Shown here in pieces: positions 52,560-60,888 of a stretch of 64,000 nt of DNA. The notes beneath the pieces are model-generated. The model was not told the origin of the DNA, searched no databases, and saw only the letters and a list, made by a program, of their open reading frames with translations. Every line of letters begins with the position of its first letter. The stretch's first letter is position 1. Origin of the DNA: Demequina gelatinilytica (GTDB taxonomy: Bacteria > Actinomycetota > Actinomycetes > Actinomycetales > Demequinaceae); the NCBI RefSeq assembly GCF_000971115.1, contig NZ_BBLV01000019.1, positions 1-64,000 of the forward strand. The letters are read 5' to 3'. The translations under genes were made by a program, and so were the position numbers.

Positions 52560-53545
52560 GCGCCGACCAGCTCGGACTCGAGCCTCGCGTAGCTGGTCTC
52601 CATGCCGTCCGTCATGCCCGTGCCGAGCACGATGTCGCGCAGCTCCTGGCTGGGATAGGTGATGACCAGGCTCAGGAGCGTGCCACCCTCGACCGGCGTC
52701 AAGGTGAGCTCGTTGGTGGTGCCCGGCCCCTCCATCCCGATCATGTTCTCCGTGGTGACCTCGCGGTACGGGGAGGCGGACTCGAGCAGCTCGCCCGTGA
52801 AGCCGAACGGCGGCGCCCCGTCCGCGGGCCCGCCCACGGTCGGCGCCCACTCGTAGCGGTAGGTGTCGCCCACGTTCTCGGCGACCTCGCACACGGGCAT
52901 CGTCCAGCCGTCCGGGCCCAGGAGCCAGCGCCTCATGAGGTCGGCGTCGTGGTGGGCACGCCAGACCTGCTCGACCGTGCCACGGATGACACGGCTCACG
53001 CGGACCTTGGTGTCGGACAGGAGCTGGGCCTCGACGGCGCGGCCCGCCGCGAAGGACTCGAGGTCCGCGAGCACCGCGTCCATCTGCGACATCGCGGAGC
53101 GCAGGCCCTCCTCCATACCCATGTCGACCACGGTCTGGAGCGCCTCGAGCGAGCCGAAGTGCGTGACGGACGTGAAGCGCGAACCCTCGGGCAGCGGCTC
53201 GAAGGTGAAGACCATCCGCATGGCGGGCAGCTCGGTGTTGTCGGTGCCGTCCTCGTTCGCGAAGCCGTCCTCGACCTCGAACGAGCGCGGAGCATCGACG
53301 GCGAGCCACTTCCAGTAGCCGGCGCTGCGCTCGCCGTCGGGCCCGGTCATGAAGTACTCGGAGCGGCCGCCGGGGGCGGCATCGTGCCGCGAGAAGGTCG
53401 CGGGCCACTCGACGGGGCCCCAGAACCGCTCGAGCTGGCGGGGGTCGAGGTACGCGGCGAACAGCCGCTCGACGGGCACGGCGTACTCGCCGACGACGGT
53501 GATGGTGAGGGCCTCGGGGTCGGAGGCGACAGAGGTGAGAGGCAT
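52556..53545 (-). CDS. Tandem AHSA1/SRPBCC protein
   Basis: A 329-residue protein made of two AHSA1 domains. The first is residues 10-165 (EYAVPVERLFAAYLDPRQLERFWGPVEWPATFSRHDAAPGG), and the second residues 175-325 (SRVIRGTVEQVWRAHHDADLMRRWLLGPDGWTMPVCEV). The fused pair is complete in both halves. It follows an ArsR-type gene by 34 bp on the same strand, the common ArsR-AHSA1 pairing, so the two are probably cotranscribed and the ligand may be linked to regulation. Confidence 0.85.
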   Translation of the reverse strand: MPLTSVASDPEALTITVVGEYAVPVERLFAAYLDPRQLERFWGPVEWPATFSRHDAAPGGRSEYFMTGPDGERSAGYWKWLAVDAPRSFEVEDGFANEDGTDNTELPAMRMVFTFEPLPEGSRFTSVTHFGSLEALQTVVDMGMEEGLRSAMSQMDAVLADLESFAAGRAVEAQLLSDTKVRVSRVIRGTVEQVWRAHHDADLMRRWLLGPDGWTMPVCEVAENVGDTYRYEWAPTVGGPADGAPPFGFTGELLESASPYREVTTENMIGMEGPGTTNELTLTPVEGGTLLSLVITYPSQELRDIVLGTGMTDGMETSYARLESELVGA

Positions 53546-53579
53546 GGCTGCTCCTTGGGGACGGCGTGTGGCGAGGACT

Positions 53580-53936
53580 TCAGGCAGGGGGAGGTGCGGG
53601 GGCGTCCGGGTTCGCAAGCACGGCATCGAGCCGGCCGAACCGCGAGCGCCACAGCTCCTCGAGCTGGGCGAGGAGGGAGCGGGCGCGCGCGATCTGCGCG
53701 GCATCGCCGCGGACGATGCGCTCGCGGCCTCGCGACCTCTTGCTCACGAGCCCGGCCCCTTCCAGGACCGCCACGTGCTTCTGCACCGCGGCGAAGGACA
53801 TGTCGTAGGCCTGGGCCAGCTCCGTGACCGAGGCCTCCTTGGTGAGCGTCCGCCGCACGATGTCGCGGCGGGTCGCGTCTGCCAGCGCGTGGAAGATCCG
53901 GTCCACGTCGGCTTGTGAGAGCTCATCTACAACCAT
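53580..53936 (-). CDS. ArsR-family regulator
   Basis: A 118-residue regulator: IFHALADATRRDIVRRTLTKEASVTELAQAYDMSFAAVQKHVAVLEGAGLVSKRSRGRERIV. It belongs to the non-metal group paired with AHSA1 genes. The start MVVDELSQ is preferred over a codon 31 residues upstream because the latter crosses the likely promoter. CAACCATTTGGTTG, an inverted repeat, overlaps this start codon and is a probable autoregulatory site. Confidence 0.9.
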   Translation of the reverse strand: MVVDELSQADVDRIFHALADATRRDIVRRTLTKEASVTELAQAYDMSFAAVQKHVAVLEGAGLVSKRSRGRERIVRGDAAQIARARSLLAQLEELWRSRFGRLDAVLANPDAPAPPPA

Positions 53937-53943
53937 TTGGTTG
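53930..53943. promoter_or_regulatory. Inverted repeat over the ArsR start codon
   Basis: CAACCATTTGGTTG has 6-bp arms around TT and includes the ATG of the ArsR gene. Binding here would block initiation and leaderless transcription alike. Confidence 0.5.
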
Positions 53944-54077
53944 CACGTTACGCCGGGCACGTCGAGGATGCAAGTCCTGCGTCCGCGCCGCCGCTCGCGT
54001 TGAGGGGTGCGGTTGCGCGGCGTGGCCACGCGGGACGCCGACTACGCTGCGGAGCAAAGAGGCCGGAGGGGGTCGCC

Positions 54078-54470
54078 ATGGGGTTGCTGGACAAGCTGAT
54101 CGCAGGCGGGGTGGTCGCAGCCGCAGGCACGGTGGCGGCGCTCCTGCTGAAGGACGCGGCGGAGACACGGCGCCGCAAGGGCACACCGGTCGCGTTCGAC
54201 GATCGCCTCCCGCGCCACGACTTCGAGAGGCTGGTCGCTGCGGCTGCGTCCAGGGTGCCGCGGCTGAGCTCGTTCGACATCAGCGGACTCGCCGTGACGC
54301 TGCGCATCCGGTCCAACTCCGGCGTCTCGACATGGACGGCCGAGGCCGACTTCAACGACTACGGGACGCTCACGGGACGCTACTGGGTCACGTCGGCCAA
54401 CGATCAGTCCCCGCTTCCGGGGTTCTTCGCCGACGCCGTCAGCGAAGCGGTCCAGCTCAGGCTCGGCTGA
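54078..54470 (+). CDS. Hypothetical protein
   Basis: A 130-residue protein. Residues 5-25 are hydrophobic (LIAGGVVAAAGTVAALLLKDA) and may anchor it. The rest has YWVTSANDQSPLPGFFADAV and LAVTLRIRSNSGVSTWTAEADFNDYGTLTGRYW, a likely small beta domain. No family is recognised. GGAGGGGG precedes the ATG. It may be cotranscribed with the next membrane protein (22-bp gap). Confidence 0.72.
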   Translation: MGLLDKLIAGGVVAAAGTVAALLLKDAAETRRRKGTPVAFDDRLPRHDFERLVAAAASRVPRLSSFDISGLAVTLRIRSNSGVSTWTAEADFNDYGTLTGRYWVTSANDQSPLPGFFADAVSEAVQLRLG

Positions 54471-54492
54471 CGCGCGGCCAGGGCGCCCCATC

Positions 54493-55092
54493 ATGGGTTG
54501 GTACGCGCGCAGCACCTTCTCGATAGCGGGATGCGTGCTCGCAGGCATCCTCATGTCCTTCGGACAGACCGTGCTCCCCGAGGCCCTCAGCCCGCTTCCG
54601 AACTCGGCGACGCCGGTGGTCGCCCTGGCAGGCGCGGCGTCCCTCGCCGCGCGACAGCTCCGGGGAGCCGTCGCGCTAGGGGCGGCGGCCGGACCCGCCG
54701 CCATGGCGGCCTACTACGCCACGTCCCACGCGCGCGGCTATGGCGTGAGCATGTCCTACGTCGCGCTGTGGTGCACTGCGGGGATCCTGATCGGCGGCGC
54801 GACGGGCGCCGCGACCTGGCTGCTGCGCAACGGCGCGGGACGCCCCGCGTGGCTGCGCGCGACGGCGGCCGGCTGGCTGCCCGGGATCGCCGCAGGCGAG
54901 GCGCTCCACGGGCTGCTGCGCATCTCCGACACCACCCCCGCGGGCTACTGGTGGACCCAGCTCGGGCTCGGCGTCGCCCTGCTCGCATGGACCTCGGCGA
55001 GTCGCCTCGCGACCTGGACGTCACGTACGGCTGCGGCAGGCACCTCCGCGGTGGTTGCGGTAGCGCTGTTCGCGACGTTCGGGATGATCTGA
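54493..55092 (+). CDS. DUF6518-like membrane protein
   Basis: A 199-residue protein with six membrane segments (GCVLAGILMSFGQ, NSATPVVALAGAASLAA, ALGAAAGPAAMAAYYATSHARGYG, ALWCTAGILIGGATGAATWLL, GWLPGIAAGEALHGLL, GLGVALLAWTSASRLA). The pattern resembles the DUF6518 family of actinobacteria. The function is unknown. No RBS is obvious upstream of the ATG. Confidence 0.68.
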   Translation: MGWYARSTFSIAGCVLAGILMSFGQTVLPEALSPLPNSATPVVALAGAASLAARQLRGAVALGAAAGPAAMAAYYATSHARGYGVSMSYVALWCTAGILIGGATGAATWLLRNGAGRPAWLRATAAGWLPGIAAGEALHGLLRISDTTPAGYWWTQLGLGVALLAWTSASRLATWTSRTAAAGTSAVVAVALFATFGMI

Positions 55093-55223
55093 CGCCGCGA
55101 GGGACACGGGTCGCCGGCGTCGTCGCGCGACACAAGGACGGCGAGCGTCCCGACCGGGCGCGCGATACCCCCCTGGGGTACCGTCGGAGTCGGCCCCGGT
55201 ACACCGACGTGCAAGGAGGCGAC

Positions 55224-56495
55224 ATGTCCACGTGGCGGATCCGGGACGCGCATGCCGAGGACCTCGAGGCGGTGGTGCGCCTGTGGGAGGCGTCGCGCAC
55301 CCGAGGCGTCGAGCCGGTGTACGCGCTGGCCGAGGTGCTGACCTCCGCGACGGAGGACATCGCGGTGGTCGCGACCGCGAGCGAGGAGATCGTGGGCGCC
55401 GCCGTCGCCCGGCGCGCGCACAACCAGGCCTGGGTGGTGTTCCACGGCGTGGACGATGCGTGGCACGGCCAGGGCATCGGCCCCGGCCTTCTCGCGGCGG
55501 TCGAGTCGCGCGTCGCCGAGGCGGGACCCAGCACGCTGTCCGCGCTGGTGCCCGCGGAGCAGACCCACCTCGACGCCTTCCGCGATGCGGGCTTCGCCGA
55601 GAAGAAGGCCGTGCGCTACCTCGAACGGCGCATCCGCGTGCAGCGCGAGGAGATGGCGCTGCTCGAGGACCTGGGCGGGCGGGTGCTCCCCCGCGGCCTC
55701 TGGGAGTCCGTCGCGGGCATGCGGCGCGAGAAGGAGCTGATCGAGAAGCGCCTGGTGCTGCCCCTTGCGGAGCCCGCGCTCGCGGACCGCTACGGGGTCG
55801 CCCCGCCGCGTGCGGTGGTGATGTTCGGCCCGCCGGGCACCGGCAAGACCACGTTCGCCAAGGCGATCGCCTCACGGCTGGACTGGTCGTTCGTCGAGGT
55901 GTTCCCGTCACGGCTCGCGGCGGATCCCGGCGGCCTCGCGGGAGCGCTGCGGGACACCTTCCACAGGATCGCGGAGCTCGAGCATGCGGTGGTGCTCATC
56001 GACGAGGTCGAGGAGATCGCCTCGCACCGCCGGGGCGACCCGCCGTCGCCCCTCCAGGGCGTCACCAACGAACTGCTCAAGCTCATCCCCGCGTTCCGCG
56101 AGCGGCCCGACCGGCTGCTGGTGTGCGCCACCAACTTCATCCGCTCGCTCGACAGCGCGTTCCTGCGCCACGGCCGCTTCGACTACGTCATCCCGATCGG
56201 CCTGCCCGACGCGGAGGCGCGCGCGGCGATCTGGTCGCGCTTCATCCCTCCGGCGGCCGCGGGGGTCTCGGTGAGCGCGCTGGTCGAGGCCTCGGCGGGC
56301 TTCACGCCCGCGGACATCGAGTTCGCCGCGCGGCGCGCGAACCAGTCCGCGCTCGAGTCGGCGGTGGACGGCGGGGACGACGACGGCCCCGGCACCCTCG
56401 ACTACCTCGCCGCGGCCTCGGAGACCCGGACGACGGTGTCGGACGATGCGGCACGCGAGTTCGCGGAGGACATCGAGGCCTTCGCGCGTACCTGA
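55224..56495 (+). CDS. GNAT acetyltransferase fused to AAA+ ATPase
   Basis: A 423-residue fusion. Residues 1-140 are a GNAT domain (IRDAHAEDLEAVVRLWEAS, HGVDDAWHGQGIGPGLLAAVESRV with the acetyl-CoA loop, DAFRDAGFAEKKAVRYLERR). Residues 165-423 are an AAA+ module like FtsH/cell-division types: Walker A GPPGTGKTT (about 202), Walker B VVLIDEVEE (about 256), CATNFIRSLDSAFLRHGRFD (sensor 1 and arginine finger) and the AAA lid FTPADIEFAARRANQSA. AAGGAGG lies just before the ATG. The joined activities suggest ATP-driven remodelling of an acetylated target; this is inference. Confidence 0.85.
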   Translation: MSTWRIRDAHAEDLEAVVRLWEASRTRGVEPVYALAEVLTSATEDIAVVATASEEIVGAAVARRAHNQAWVVFHGVDDAWHGQGIGPGLLAAVESRVAEAGPSTLSALVPAEQTHLDAFRDAGFAEKKAVRYLERRIRVQREEMALLEDLGGRVLPRGLWESVAGMRREKELIEKRLVLPLAEPALADRYGVAPPRAVVMFGPPGTGKTTFAKAIASRLDWSFVEVFPSRLAADPGGLAGALRDTFHRIAELEHAVVLIDEVEEIASHRRGDPPSPLQGVTNELLKLIPAFRERPDRLLVCATNFIRSLDSAFLRHGRFDYVIPIGLPDAEARAAIWSRFIPPAAAGVSVSALVEASAGFTPADIEFAARRANQSALESAVDGGDDDGPGTLDYLAAASETRTTVSDDAAREFAEDIEAFART

Positions 56496-56504
56496 CCCCC
56501 CCCG

Positions 56505-56610
56505 CTCCTGACAGTCGCAACGGAGCCGGTCCCGACACGCCGAGCCGAACCCGGGCATCGTCCCTTTTTTGCGGCGTGTCGCCGCGAGATCCGTTGCGAC
56601 TGTCAGGGAG
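56505..56610. repeat. R2 inverted-repeat element, copy F
   Basis: Outer arms CCTGACAGTCGCAACGGA and TCCGTTGCGACTGTCAGG (18 bp perfect) enclose an inner GACACGCCG/CGGCGTGTC pair and a central run of six T. It sits between the convergent GNAT-AAA and FKBP genes and can terminate both. The arms match copy E at 40793-40903. Confidence 0.72.
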
Positions 56611-56613
56611 TGG

Positions 56614-57006
56614 TCAGCGGGCCTCGAGGACGTCCACCGTGAAGACGAGCGTCGAGCCCGCCGGGATGGGGCCCATGGGGCGGAAGCCGTAGCCGGACTC
56701 CGGCGGGACCACCAGCAGCAGCTTCGAGCCCACGGGCTGACCCACGATGCCGTCGACCCAGCCGTCGATGAGCGAGCCGTACGCGATGGGGAACGAGATG
56801 GACTCGCCGCGGTCCCACGACGAGTCGAACTTCGCGCCGTCCCACAGCCAGCCGCTGTAGTGGACGGTGATGTGCTGGCCCTCGGCCACGGCGGGACCGG
56901 TGCCCGCCTCGTGGACCTCGACGACGAGGCCCTCGGGCTTCTCCGCCCCGGCGAAGTCGATGCTGGGCGCGCCGCTGGCGTCGCGGGTGATGGTGGGCAA
57001 GGTCAT
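56614..57006 (-). CDS. FKBP-type peptidyl-prolyl isomerase
   Basis: A 130-residue cytoplasmic FKBP without signal peptide. Core motifs are GQHITVHYSGWLWDGAKFDSSWDRG, LIDGWVDGIVGQPVGSKLLLVVPPESGYG and IPAGSTLVFTVDVLEAR. It catalyses prolyl cis-trans isomerisation and helps folding. The length equals the family core plus 20 residues. It is divergent from the deaminase gene. Confidence 0.93.
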   Translation of the reverse strand: MTLPTITRDASGAPSIDFAGAEKPEGLVVEVHEAGTGPAVAEGQHITVHYSGWLWDGAKFDSSWDRGESISFPIAYGSLIDGWVDGIVGQPVGSKLLLVVPPESGYGFRPMGPIPAGSTLVFTVDVLEAR

Positions 57007-57076
57007 GATGTCTCCTGACGTTCGGAAGCGCCCACCAGCCTAGGCGCGTCCCGCGCGGCGCACCTACGCTGGCGGC

Positions 57077-57547
57077 ATGACCGACCACCTCGAGCACCTG
57101 CGCCGCGCGATCGCCGTCTCGCAGTCCGCGCGCGACCACGGCAACCACCCGTTCGGCGCCGTGCTGGTCGACGCCGAGGGACGCATCGTCCTCGAGGCGG
57201 AGAACACGGTGGTGACCCACCGCGACGCCACGGGCCACGCCGAGACCAACCTCGTGAGGCTCGCGAGCAACCAGCTCGATCCGGACGAGCTCGCCGGGTG
57301 CACCCTGGTGACCAGCTGCGAGCCGTGCGCGATGTGCTCGGGCGCGATCTACTGGTCGGGCATCGGTGCGGTCGTGTACGGCCTCGCGGAGACGGGCCTG
57401 CTCGCGATGACCGGCGCGCACGACGAGAACCCGACGCTCGCGCTGCCGTGCCGCACGGTGCTCGGTGCCGGCGCACGGGAGATCGCGGTCACGGGGCCGC
57501 TCCTCGAGGACGAGGCGGCCGTCCCGCACCAGGGGTTCTGGGACTGA
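57077..57547 (+). CDS. Nucleoside/guanine deaminase
   Basis: A 156-residue zinc deaminase of the cytidine deaminase superfamily: HPFGAVLVDAEGRIVLEAENTV, the active site GHAETNLVR (His and Glu) and CEPCAMCSGAIYWSG (PCxxC zinc ligands). The form is close to guanine deaminases (GuaD) and related nucleoside deaminases. The length fits (about 155). No purine pathway gene is adjacent, so the exact base is uncertain. Confidence 0.88.
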   Translation: MTDHLEHLRRAIAVSQSARDHGNHPFGAVLVDAEGRIVLEAENTVVTHRDATGHAETNLVRLASNQLDPDELAGCTLVTSCEPCAMCSGAIYWSGIGAVVYGLAETGLLAMTGAHDENPTLALPCRTVLGAGAREIAVTGPLLEDEAAVPHQGFWD

Positions 57548-57579
57548 CGCGACCGCACGTCCGCCTCTAGCATCGGCTC

Positions 57580-59415
57580 ATGACGCTCGCCACCAGCCTG
57601 GTGCTGGTCCTCGTGGCCGGACTGGCCTCGCAGCTGCTCGCCGCACGCCTGCGGATCCCCGCCATCGTGATCCTCATCGCGGTCGGTCTCACCATGGGCC
57701 CCTTCACGGGGCTGGTGACGGTGGATCTCGAGCCCGAGCAGCTCTCCGAGCTCATCGGGCTGGGCGTCGCGGTCATCCTGTTCGAGGGCGGCATGAGCCT
57801 GCGCTTCGCCGAGTTCCGGCGCGTCGGCAAGGGCATCCGACGGCTCACCATCCCCGGACCACCGGTCGCCATGGCGCTCACGGCCGGCGCCGCGCACTGG
57901 ATCGGCGGCTTCGACTGGCCCGTCGCGCTGGTGCTGGGCGCGATCCTGGTGGTCACCGGGCCCACGGTGATCGCGCCGCTGCTGCGTCAGGCCGGCCTGC
58001 GGCGCGACTCCGCCGCGCTGCTGAAGTGGGAAGGCATCGTCAACGACCCCATCGGCGTCACGCTCGCCTTCCTCACCTTCCAGCTGTTCGCCCTGTCCGA
58101 GGGCGGCGTCGGCTCGATCCTGGGCGGGGTCCTGTACGCGGTGGTGGTGGGGGGCGGCCTGGGTGCGGGCGTGGGCCTCCTGCTCGGCGTCTCGTTCCGC
58201 CGGGGATGGGTCCCCGCGCATCTCAAGTCGCCCCTGCTGCTTGTCGCGGTCCTGCTGGTCGCGGGGCTGGGCAACCGGCTCCAGGACGAGACGGGGCTGT
58301 TGGCCGTCACCGCGATGGGCCTGGTGCTGGGCAACATGCGCCTGGCGGAGCGCGAGCAGCTGCTGCACTTCAAGGAGGGGCTCACGGTGGTCCTGGTGAG
58401 CTCGCTGTTCATCGTCATCCCGGCCACCCTCACGGCGGACGACCTGCGCGCGCTCGACTGGCGCATCGTCGCCTTCGTCGCGGCCCTCATGTTCGTGGTG
58501 CGCCCCGCGACCATCTGGCTGGTCACCATCCGCTCCGACGTGCCTGACCCCGACCGTCGGCTGCTCGCCTGGATCGCGCCGCGCGGCATCGTTGCCGCCG
58601 CCACCGCCGGCTCCTTCGGGCCCGCGATGGTCGAGGCGGGCTACCCCGACGGCGCGCAGCTGGTGCCCACGGTCTTCCTGGTGATCATCGTCACGGTGGT
58701 CGCGCACGGCTTCACCCTGGCCCCGCTCGCGCGGCGGCTCGGGCTGACCACGGGCGCCCGCAACGGCCTGCTGCTGGTCGGGGCCTCACGATTCGCGCTC
58801 GAGCTGGCGGAGGCCCTCACCAAGCGCGGTATCCAGGTCACCGTCGCCGACGGCCGCTACCAGAGCCTCCAACCGATGCGCATGGCGGGCGTGCGCACCT
58901 ACTTCGGCGAGGTGCTGTCCGAGCACGCGGACGATGCGCTCGCCGAGTCCGGCGTGAGCCACGTCCTCGCGGCCACCGACAACGACTACTACAACGCCCT
59001 GGTCGCGCGCAGCCTGGGCACCGAGTACGGCTTCCACCGCTCGTTCCAGCTCGCTCCCGCGGAGGGGACCGGTGAGCGCCGCGCCCTCACGTTCGAGCGT
59101 CGCGCCTCCTACGCGTTCGACGGCAGGACCGACCTCGCGACGCTCGACGCCCGCGTCGCAGACGGGTGGCGCATCCACGCGACCCACCTCACCAAGCAGT
59201 ACGGGCTGCGCGAGCTCGCGCAGCGCTTCGGCGGCGACGCCGAGGCGATCCCGGTCGGCGCGATCGACGCCTCGGGCGCGTTCCGGCTCGTCTCGCCCGA
59301 TCAGCGGTTCCTCCCCATGCCCGGGTCGACCTTCCTCTACCTGGGCGCGGGACGCCAGAGCGCGACGGGCGCCGTCCCGCAGGTGGACGATGCGGTGGCC
59401 GGGGGCGCCTCCTAG
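57580..59415 (+). CDS. CPA1-family Na+/H+ (or K+/H+) antiporter with RCK-like domain
   Basis: A 611-residue antiporter. About 12 membrane segments (1-395) include LIGLGVAVILFEGGMSLRF and LLKWEGIVNDPIGVTLAF (paired Asn-Asp ion site). A cytoplasmic TrkA-N-like domain (about 400-500; GLLLVGASRFALELAEALTKRGIQVTVADGRY) and a TrkA-C-like end follow. Such regulatory domains sense nucleotide or ions. It converges with an epimerase gene, overlapping by 4 bp. Physiological role: pH or salt homeostasis, inferred from the family. Confidence 0.88.
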   Translation: MTLATSLVLVLVAGLASQLLAARLRIPAIVILIAVGLTMGPFTGLVTVDLEPEQLSELIGLGVAVILFEGGMSLRFAEFRRVGKGIRRLTIPGPPVAMALTAGAAHWIGGFDWPVALVLGAILVVTGPTVIAPLLRQAGLRRDSAALLKWEGIVNDPIGVTLAFLTFQLFALSEGGVGSILGGVLYAVVVGGGLGAGVGLLLGVSFRRGWVPAHLKSPLLLVAVLLVAGLGNRLQDETGLLAVTAMGLVLGNMRLAEREQLLHFKEGLTVVLVSSLFIVIPATLTADDLRALDWRIVAFVAALMFVVRPATIWLVTIRSDVPDPDRRLLAWIAPRGIVAAATAGSFGPAMVEAGYPDGAQLVPTVFLVIIVTVVAHGFTLAPLARRLGLTTGARNGLLLVGASRFALELAEALTKRGIQVTVADGRYQSLQPMRMAGVRTYFGEVLSEHADDALAESGVSHVLAATDNDYYNALVARSLGTEYGFHRSFQLAPAEGTGERRALTFERRASYAFDGRTDLATLDARVADGWRIHATHLTKQYGLRELAQRFGGDAEAIPVGAIDASGAFRLVSPDQRFLPMPGSTFLYLGAGRQSATGAVPQVDDAVAGGAS

Positions 59416-60413
59416 GCTCCCCGCCGCCCCCACTCCTCGAGCAGCGCGAGCTCGCGCTCGCGCGTGAGACCGCCCTCCACGTGCCGGTCGAGTCCCAGCG
59501 CCCGCTCCTCGGCAAGGATGTCGCGGATGGACTCCATGAGCGAGCGGCGGCGGCCGCCCGTCGCGGAGAACCGCGCCCCCGAGTGGTAGCCCGTCCGCGC
59601 CGCACCGCCGTCGTCGGGCACCCACAGGGGAAGCGAGCCCGGGCCCTTCCACGGCGCGACGCCGTGCTCGACCAGCCAGGAGCCGTCGACGTCGACCTGC
59701 GGACCCACGGCGGCGGCGACCTCGCGCGCGAGCTCGACCACGTACGCGAGCTCGCGCTGCTCGCCCACCACGTTGAACGGACCCGCGACGCCCGCCTCGA
59801 TCGCGTCGAGGTTCCATGCCGCGAGATCGCGCACATCGACGAGCTGCCACGGATGCGCGGGCGCGGCAGGCACCAGCATCGGGCCCGACCCCGCCTGCGC
59901 CGCCCGACGCGGCCAGTACGCGAAGCGCTCCGTCGGGTCGCCCGGGCCGATGATCACGCCCGCCCGCACCAGCAGCGCCTCGGGCGCCTCCACCAGGGTG
60001 TCCAGCTCGCAGCGCACCTTCGCGGCGTCGTAGCGCGAGCCGTCGACGCGCTCGTCCGGGCCCGCCGGCTCCCGCAGAGGCGCGTCCTCCGCGATCAGCT
60101 CGCGGCTCGGCGCGTACGCCGCGACCGAGGAGACGTAGGTCCAATGCAGCGCGCGCCCCGCGAGCGCCTGGGCGGCCTCGCGCACATGGCGCGGCTGCCA
60201 GCTCACCTCCACGACCGCGTCCCAGTCGCGTCCCGCGACCTCGCGGTAGGCGTCGCGCCGGTCGCGATCGGCGGTCGCGAGCGTGGCCCCGGGGGCCACG
60301 ATGCCGGACTCGCCGCGCGCGAGGCACGTGACATCCCACCCGCGCGCGACCGCCTGGGTCGCGATCTCGCGGCCGAGCCAGGCGGTGCCGCCGAGCACCA
60401 GGAGATCGGTCAT
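59412..60413 (-). CDS. NAD-dependent epimerase/dehydratase-like protein
   Basis: A 333-residue extended short-chain dehydrogenase. The Rossmann start is LLVLGGTAWLGREIATQA (GGTxWLG variant), with WTYVSSVAAYA and a YDAAKVRCE (YxxxK) catalytic site. Such proteins act on nucleotide sugars or as reductases; the substrate is unknown. The start MTDLLVLGGTAWLG fits the family N-terminus. Its stop overlaps the antiporter stop on the other strand. Confidence 0.85.
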   Translation of the reverse strand: MTDLLVLGGTAWLGREIATQAVARGWDVTCLARGESGIVAPGATLATADRDRRDAYREVAGRDWDAVVEVSWQPRHVREAAQALAGRALHWTYVSSVAAYAPSRELIAEDAPLREPAGPDERVDGSRYDAAKVRCELDTLVEAPEALLVRAGVIIGPGDPTERFAYWPRRAAQAGSGPMLVPAAPAHPWQLVDVRDLAAWNLDAIEAGVAGPFNVVGEQRELAYVVELAREVAAAVGPQVDVDGSWLVEHGVAPWKGPGSLPLWVPDDGGAARTGYHSGARFSATGGRRRSLMESIRDILAEERALGLDRHVEGGLTRERELALLEEWGRRGA

Positions 60414-60456
60414 GCCGCCAGGCTATCGGGCGGCTCGCGCCGCGCGTACGGCAGGG

Positions 60457-60795
60457 TCAGGCCTCGCCGTCCCAGTCGTAGAACGGGCGCACCTCGAGCA
60501 CCCCGTGACGCGCCATCGGGTGGTCGATCGCGATCGCGATCGCCTGGTCCAACGAGTCGCACTCCAGGATGTCGATCCCCGCGATCGCCGCGAAGTCGCG
60601 ATGCAGGGCACCGGGGACCACGGTGGTGCCGCCGTGACGCACCCGGACCACGCGCGACTCGGAGACGTCGACCAGGCGGTCGCCCCACACGCGTGCGCCG
60701 CTCGCGTCATGGGTCGACACCCAGCGATCGATGTCGTCCGGGCCGTCCGCGGGGTCGTCGATCTCCTCGGTGCAGACCAGCAGCAGGTACCTCAT
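60457..60795 (-). CDS. YCII-related protein
   Basis: A 112-residue YCII/DGPF-type protein: MRYLLLVCTEE, WVSTHDASGARVWGDRLVD and LDQAIAIAIDHPMARHGVLEVRPFYDWD. The family includes small dimeric proteins often linked to sigma-factor genes; the reaction is unknown. GAGGAGG lies 6 nt before the ATG. It is divergent from an aldo/keto reductase gene. Confidence 0.87.
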   Translation of the reverse strand: MRYLLLVCTEEIDDPADGPDDIDRWVSTHDASGARVWGDRLVDVSESRVVRVRHGGTTVVPGALHRDFAAIAGIDILECDSLDQAIAIAIDHPMARHGVLEVRPFYDWDGEA

Positions 60796-60888
60796 GGCAT
60801 ACCTCCTCGAGGCGCGCGCCGTGCGCGGGACCCTCCCCTGCATCGTCCCACCGCGCGCCCGCGCACGCACCGACGTAGCGTCGACAGC

